Notes under the pieces: model-generated
What the model was told of the DNA's origin: nothing
Seen by the model: the letters and a program-made list of their open reading frames with translations, nothing else
Databases searched by the model: none
Assembly: GCA_963822615.1 (NCBI GenBank)
Contig: CAWGIM010000015.1
Span: forward strand, 124,001 to 188,000
Source of the DNA: Trebonia sp963822615
GTDB lineage: Bacteria; Actinomycetota; Actinomycetes; Streptosporangiales; Streptosporangiaceae
Direction: 5' to 3'
Length of the DNA stretch: 64,000 nt
Program-made: the position numbers and the translations under genes
Part shown: piece after piece, positions 59,821 to 64,000 of the stretch
Layout of the letters: the number at the start of each line of letters is the position of its first letter
Position numbering within the stretch: the stretch's first letter is position 1

Positions 59821-62157
59821 TCAGGTCTCGGGCGGGTGGCACTGCTCGGCGATCAGCCGGGCCGCCTCGGCGATGAACTGGCCCGGGTTCTGCCGGTAGC
59901 GCGCGAAGGTGACCGGGCTGACCGCGCCCAGGATCGACGCGACCGTGCGCCGGGTGAGCTGCGTCCGGCCGGCTATCTCGCCGATCAGGTCGTACCTGAC
60001 CGAGTCCGTCCCCGGGGCCGCGCGCAGCCCCGGGGTTGCGGCGGCGCTCGATGAGTCGACCGAACGGGTGGTCCGGTTCTCAGCCGGCTGACCGTCCGGC
60101 CGCAGCGCGCCCTGCTCCACCAGGTAGCGCAGCGGCTCGACCCGCAGCCGCTCATCCAGGGCGGCGACGCAGCGGCGGGCCAGCCGGGCCGGGTCGGCCG
60201 TGACCAGGGGGCGGAAACGGGACCCGTCCGGCCCGCCGCCGTCCCGGCCCGCGGCGGGCGGGCGGGCGACTGAGGCAGGCCGGGCCTGGCGGCCGTCGGC
60301 CGGCCGGGGGAGCCGGGCGGCCGGCCCGTCGCCAAGCTCGCGCTGCAGGCCGGCCACGAAGTCGGTGTAGGACTCGTCGGTCACCACCGTCAGCTCGTTG
60401 ACCTGGTGGACGGTCAGCGGGTCGTCCGTCCGCTCGCCGCCCGAGTTGACCGCGAGCCGCAGGCCGCGCCCGATCTCCTGGCGGCGGGAAACGGTGCTGT
60501 CGCTCCGCTTCAGCATCCCCATGACGAACACGTTCGGGTTGTCCCAGCCCTCGCGCAGGGCCGAGTGCGAGAACAGGAACCGGGCCGGCTCATCCAGCGA
60601 CAGCAGGCGTTCCCGGTCCCGCAGGATGAGGTGGTAGGCGTCGGCGTCGGCCGACTGGCCTTGCTCGGGGCCAGCGCGGCGCACCTCCGGGTCGATGTCG
60701 CGGCCGGTCCGCCGGTCGACCGCGAAGTAGCCCCGGTGGGTGGCCTCGACCGGGATCGCCGCCAGGTAGTCCAGGTACCGCGCGGCGTCGCCGGCCGGCT
60801 GCCCGCCGCCCGCGGGGCCGGCCACCGTGCCGCTCAGGGAGCCGGCCAGGGCGTCGACTAGCTGCCGGTACTCCTCGGCGAAGACCCGGGCGTACTCGCC
60901 GCGGGTATCGGCCCGGCGGTAGTCGCGGTACCTGGCCACCTCGTCGATGAAGAACAGCGAGAGCACCTTGATGCCGAGCGGGAAGAGCTGCCGTTCCTTG
61001 TCCAGGTGGGCGCGGATGACCTCACGGATCTGGATGCGGCGCCGGGCCTGCTCGGTCACGTCGGTGGTGACCTGTCCCGCCGCGATCACGTCGCCGCTGC
61101 TCAGCTCGATCACGTCGCGGGCGGCGTCGACCTGGGTGACGGACAGGCCCTGGTACGCGGGCAGCCCGCCGGAGACCGCGTGCAGGTTGTCGCCCGCCCG
61201 CAGCACCCGGACCTGGCGGCTGACGCCGGCCCCGGTCCGCACCTCAAGCTCGGCCCGGGCCCGGGGCGCGGCCCGTCCCGCGCCGCCCGCGCGGCCCGGG
61301 TCGCCGGGCTCCACCGCGTCCAGGTACAGGTAGGCCGCCCGGCTGGCCAGGCCGCGCACGGTGATGCCGCGCACCGCGATCTTCTTGACCAGCCGCTGCT
61401 GGAAGGCGTCGGCGGCGTCGAGCCGGTAGACCTTGTTGTGCTCGGTCCGGTGGGTGGCGGAGTAGCGCAGGATCATCAGCGGGTTGAGCCGGGCCAGGGC
61501 GGCCAGGGACCGGGGGGCGCCGACGCGCTGCGGCTCGTCGAGGACGACGACCGGCCGGCAGGCGCTGATCACGTCGATCGGGCGGCGGCTCTGCAGGTCG
61601 TCGAGCACCTCGTAGATGCGCCGCCCGTCCTGGCCGGCCGCGTTGAACGCCTGGATGTTGATGATCATCACCTGCGGGCCGGGGTCGGCGGCGAACCGGC
61701 CGAGCTCGTGCAGCCGGGCCGAGCTGTAGCAGCAGACCCGCGGGCGGTGCCCGTACGCCTGCTGGAAGTGCTCGGCGGTGGCGTCGAACGACGCGCGGAC
61801 CCCTTCGCGGATCGCGACGCTCGGCACCACCACGATGAACCGGGACCAGCCGTAGCGCCGGCCCAGCTCCATGATCGTCTTGATGTAGACGTAGGTCTTG
61901 CCGGTGCCGGTCTCCATCTCGACGTCGAGGTTGGGGGTGTGCGGCCGGCTGGCGGCCGGGCTCTGCGCGAGTGCGGGTGACACCGGCAGCCCGCGCGACC
62001 GCTGCCCGGCCTGGACGTTGTCGAGCAGCCGGGCCGGGCTCAGCGCGAGCTCGGCGTTGCCGCCGGGCGAGGAGGACCAGGGCTGGCCGGCGAAGCAGTC
62101 GGCTACCGCGTTGACCGCCTCGGTCTGGTAATGCTGGACCTTGAACCTGAGCTTCAC
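59821..62157 (-). CDS. res: Type III restriction-modification Res-like helicase lacking the nuclease region
   Basis: This SF2 helicase/translocase of 778 aa is the partner of Mod. Motifs seen are I VEMETGTGKT (K87), II VVLDEPQ (207-210), III LRYSATH, and VI QEIGRGLRLAV. Type III Res proteins usually continue about 200 residues further into a PD-(D/E)xK nuclease. This protein ends at FIAEAARLIAEQCHPPET and no nuclease motif follows in any frame before the CAP gene. It probably translocates DNA but cannot cut by itself. GTG 62157 lies 4 nt after the Mod stop. Confidence 0.88.
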   Translation of the reverse strand: MKLRFKVQHYQTEAVNAVADCFAGQPWSSSPGGNAELALSPARLLDNVQAGQRSRGLPVSPALAQSPAASRPHTPNLDVEMETGTGKTYVYIKTIMELGRRYGWSRFIVVVPSVAIREGVRASFDATAEHFQQAYGHRPRVCCYSSARLHELGRFAADPGPQVMIINIQAFNAAGQDGRRIYEVLDDLQSRRPIDVISACRPVVVLDEPQRVGAPRSLAALARLNPLMILRYSATHRTEHNKVYRLDAADAFQQRLVKKIAVRGITVRGLASRAAYLYLDAVEPGDPGRAGGAGRAAPRARAELEVRTGAGVSRQVRVLRAGDNLHAVSGGLPAYQGLSVTQVDAARDVIELSSGDVIAAGQVTTDVTEQARRRIQIREVIRAHLDKERQLFPLGIKVLSLFFIDEVARYRDYRRADTRGEYARVFAEEYRQLVDALAGSLSGTVAGPAGGGQPAGDAARYLDYLAAIPVEATHRGYFAVDRRTGRDIDPEVRRAGPEQGQSADADAYHLILRDRERLLSLDEPARFLFSHSALREGWDNPNVFVMGMLKRSDSTVSRRQEIGRGLRLAVNSGGERTDDPLTVHQVNELTVVTDESYTDFVAGLQRELGDGPAARLPRPADGRQARPASVARPPAAGRDGGGPDGSRFRPLVTADPARLARRCVAALDERLRVEPLRYLVEQGALRPDGQPAENRTTRSVDSSSAAATPGLRAAPGTDSVRYDLIGEIAGRTQLTRRTVASILGAVSPVTFARYRQNPGQFIAEAARLIAEQCHPPET

Positions 62158-62161
62158 CGGG

Positions 62162-64000
62162 TTAGACCGTCTTGACGTCGGTGGCCGGGCAGGCTTGCGC
62201 CAGCAGCCGGCCGGCCGCGGCCCTCATCGCGTCGCTGGCGAAACCGGCGTCGAGGAACACCGCCCTGGCGGGCCTGCGGCGGGCCACCTCCCGCACCACG
62301 GCGAGCGAGATGTCCCGGGCCAGGCAGGCGATGAGGGCGTCGCCGCCGACGGTGAACAGCTCGCGCCCGTCGACCTGCTCGGCGGTCACCGGCGCCGAGG
62401 GCTCGATGCCCGCGCTGACCAGGAGCTCGAACAGCACGTCCTCGGCCGTCCGGTCCGGCTTGACGGTCTGCGCCAGCCCCGCCAGCTCGTCCTGCCGCAG
62501 CTCATCGGGTGCCCGCTGCACGTCGGCGAGGCTGGTCGAGTCGATCCGCAGCACCCGGAAGCCGGTTTCGCCGTCCCACCCGGGATGGCGCGGCCCCTCG
62601 CTGGCTCGCGCGCCGGCCCGGCGGATCCGCTCCTGGCCGATCTCGGCGATGGTCGCCAGCCCGGCGCTGGCCGCGACTGACCCCGGGCGGCATTGCTCGG
62701 GCAGCTGGACGGCGATGAACCGGCGGGTCCCGCCGTCGGCCGCGTTCAGCTCGAGCACCGCCTGCGCCATCGTCGCCGACCCGGCGAAGAAATCAAGGAC
62801 GAGCGACGAGGGGCCGCAGCCGTGCTCAAGCACTCGCTTCATCAGCCGGACCGGCTTGGGATTCTCGAAGACCTTGGCGTCGAGCAGCGCGGCCAGGTCC
62901 CTGGTGCCGTCGTCGGTGCTGCCCGCGTACTCGTGGCCCCAGAAGTTGGCCGGGGTAAGGCCGCGGGCGGCGGACAGGAACATCTTGACCGACGGGACCG
63001 GGCTGCTGCCGTCCGCGCCCCAGTACAGGCGGCCGTCGGCCGCCAGCCGCTCGTACTCGGCCCTGGACCGGCGCCAGGCATTGGTGGTCGGCCAGGTCAC
63101 CTGGCCGGTGCGGGGGTTCCTGATCTCGTAGCAGAGGTTCGGCCGCTGGGCGGGGGTGGCCGGGTTCAGGAACGAGGCGCCCTTCCAGGGGCCGCGGGGG
63201 TCGTGGTCGGGGTTGGCGTAGCGGGCGTCCGCCTGCTCGGTCCGTGGCAGCAGGTTCACCGTGAACTGGTCGCTCTTGGCGAACACCACGATGTGCTCCA
63301 CCACGGCGGAGAAGTCCCTGGTGTTGTTGCTCCGGGTGTACCGCTTCTGCCAGACGATGCTGGCGCGGAAGTTGTCCTCGCCCATCAGCTCGGCCAGCAG
63401 CCGGACGAGGTTGGCGTGCTCGGTCGAGTCGATGCTGACGAAGATGGCCCCGTCGTCCGCCAGCAGGTTGCGCGCCAGCTTGAGCCGCGGGTACATCATG
63501 CTGAGCCAGTCGGAGTGGAAGCGGCCGCTTGACTCGGCGTTGGCCACCAGCCTGCGCCCGGCCGCGTCCGCCTGGCCCGACTTGGCCAGGTACTCCGCGG
63601 TGGTCTGGGCGAAGTCGTCCCGGTAGACGAAGTCGTGGCCGGTGTTGTAGGGCGGGTCGATGTAGATCAGCTTGACCTTGCCCAGGCAGGGCTGCTGCAG
63701 CAGCTTGAGCGCGTCGAGGTTGTCGCCCTCGATGAACAGGTTGGGCGCGGTGTCGAAGCCGGCTGACTTGCCGCGGACCGGGCGCAGCGCCTTGGCGACG
63801 GGGGCGTTAGCGGCCAGCAGGGCCGCTCGCCGGCCCGGCCAGTCGAGCTGGTAGCGCTCCCGCGGCCCGTCAACCAGGTGACCGGACAGCTCCTGGCGGA
63901 GCAGGTCAAAGTCGACCGCGCGGACGGGGCGGCCGGCCGCGTCGCGGCTCTCGGTGATCACCCCCGGGAACAGCCGGGCGAGCTGGTCGAGGTTCCGCTC
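62162..64000 (-). CDS. mod: Type III restriction-modification DNA methyltransferase Mod (5' end outside window)
   Basis: This adenine-N6 or cytosine-N4 DNA methyltransferase of the beta class carries KLIYIDPPYNTGHDF (catalytic DPPY) before the SAM-binding VLDFFAGSATMAQAVLEL. The frame stays open to the window edge: the last 39 bases read RNLDQLARLFPG, matching the normal start of Mod proteins, so GTG 63961 is not the real start. The C-terminal part holds a variable target-recognition region. It is co-directional with Res, 4 nt apart. Methylation protects sites from Res; here it may also act as an orphan regulator. Confidence 0.93.
   Translation of the reverse strand, partial: ERNLDQLARLFPGVITESRDAAGRPVRAVDFDLLRQELSGHLVDGPRERYQLDWPGRRAALLAANAPVAKALRPVRGKSAGFDTAPNLFIEGDNLDALKLLQQPCLGKVKLIYIDPPYNTGHDFVYRDDFAQTTAEYLAKSGQADAAGRRLVANAESSGRFHSDWLSMMYPRLKLARNLLADDGAIFVSIDSTEHANLVRLLAELMGEDNFRASIVWQKRYTRSNNTRDFSAVVEHIVVFAKSDQFTVNLLPRTEQADARYANPDHDPRGPWKGASFLNPATPAQRPNLCYEIRNPRTGQVTWPTTNAWRRSRAEYERLAADGRLYWGADGSSPVPSVKMFLSAARGLTPANFWGHEYAGSTDDGTRDLAALLDAKVFENPKPVRLMKRVLEHGCGPSSLVLDFFAGSATMAQAVLELNAADGGTRRFIAVQLPEQCRPGSVAASAGLATIAEIGQERIRRAGARASEGPRHPGWDGETGFRVLRIDSTSLADVQRAPDELRQDELAGLAQTVKPDRTAEDVLFELLVSAGIEPSAPVTAEQVDGRELFTVGGDALIACLARDISLAVVREVARRRPARAVFLDAGFASDAMRAAAGRLLAQACPATDVKTV

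Noticed and set aside
59821..64000. Interpreting the Mod/Res pair as a BREX or DISARM system
   Set aside because: The companion genes that define those systems are absent, and the motifs and gene order match a plain type III pair.

Overview
The window is a GC-rich chromosome segment from an actinomycete. Third codon positions are strongly G/C, start codons are often GTG, and the gene set is typical of filamentous actinobacteria: Ser/Thr kinases with FHA partners, a LAL-type LuxR regulator, F420/PPOX and MDR oxidoreductases, cutinase, GH16, several TetR regulators and a WXG-type RHS toxin. No rRNA, tRNA, CRISPR array, complete insertion sequence or phage module was seen. I would not name a genus.

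Layout. 1-11.3 kb is mostly housekeeping: AlaX editing protein, biotin ligase, PH-domain membrane protein, an OmpR-type two-component pair, GtrA protein, NCS1 permease, purK, a RodZ-like HTH membrane protein, purE and an acyl-CoA dehydrogenase. 11.4-15.1 kb holds a Tat-exported serine-hydrolase-like protein whose three catalytic motifs are all altered, and a secreted beta-helix protein. 15.1-20.5 kb is a polymorphic toxin locus: a small ESX-like partner, a 1512-residue WXG/RHS protein ending in an Ntox21-like toxin, and a small probable immunity gene. The toxin tip and immunity gene are AT-richer than their surroundings. 20.5-26 kb carries an exported alpha/beta hydrolase, DUF2332, DUF899 and a GH16-ricin protein.

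26-39.8 kb is a run of small regulator/enzyme modules: HTH regulator/aldo-keto reductase, DGPF protein/ECF sigma factor, SRPBCC-ArsR-DUF899, TetR/alpha-beta hydrolase, cutinase, PPOX/quinone reductase behind a MerR-type promoter, aldo-keto reductase/TetR, SDR/TetR and TerC. Several have clear operator palindromes between divergent genes. 40-49.7 kb is a signalling block: a response regulator, sensor kinase and HtrA protease in MprAB-PepD-like order, then Ser/Thr kinase - FHA protein - Ser/Thr kinase with related extracellular modules. 49.8-58.8 kb has an orphan AMP-binding C-terminal domain, a LAL regulator, an SpoU-type RNA methyltransferase, an FAD oxidoreductase, DUF4262 and two divergent unknown genes. 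58.8-64 kb ends with a CAP-domain protein and a type III restriction-modification pair: Res lacks the usual C-terminal nuclease region, and Mod runs off the right edge.

Across the window many first genes of transcription units have a TANNNT-like -10 box 5-7 nt before the start codon, which suggests frequent leaderless transcription. Strong hairpins separate several units. Start codons were chosen from Shine-Dalgarno matches, leaderless promoter spacing or ATGA overlaps. All family names come from reading motifs, not from database searches.
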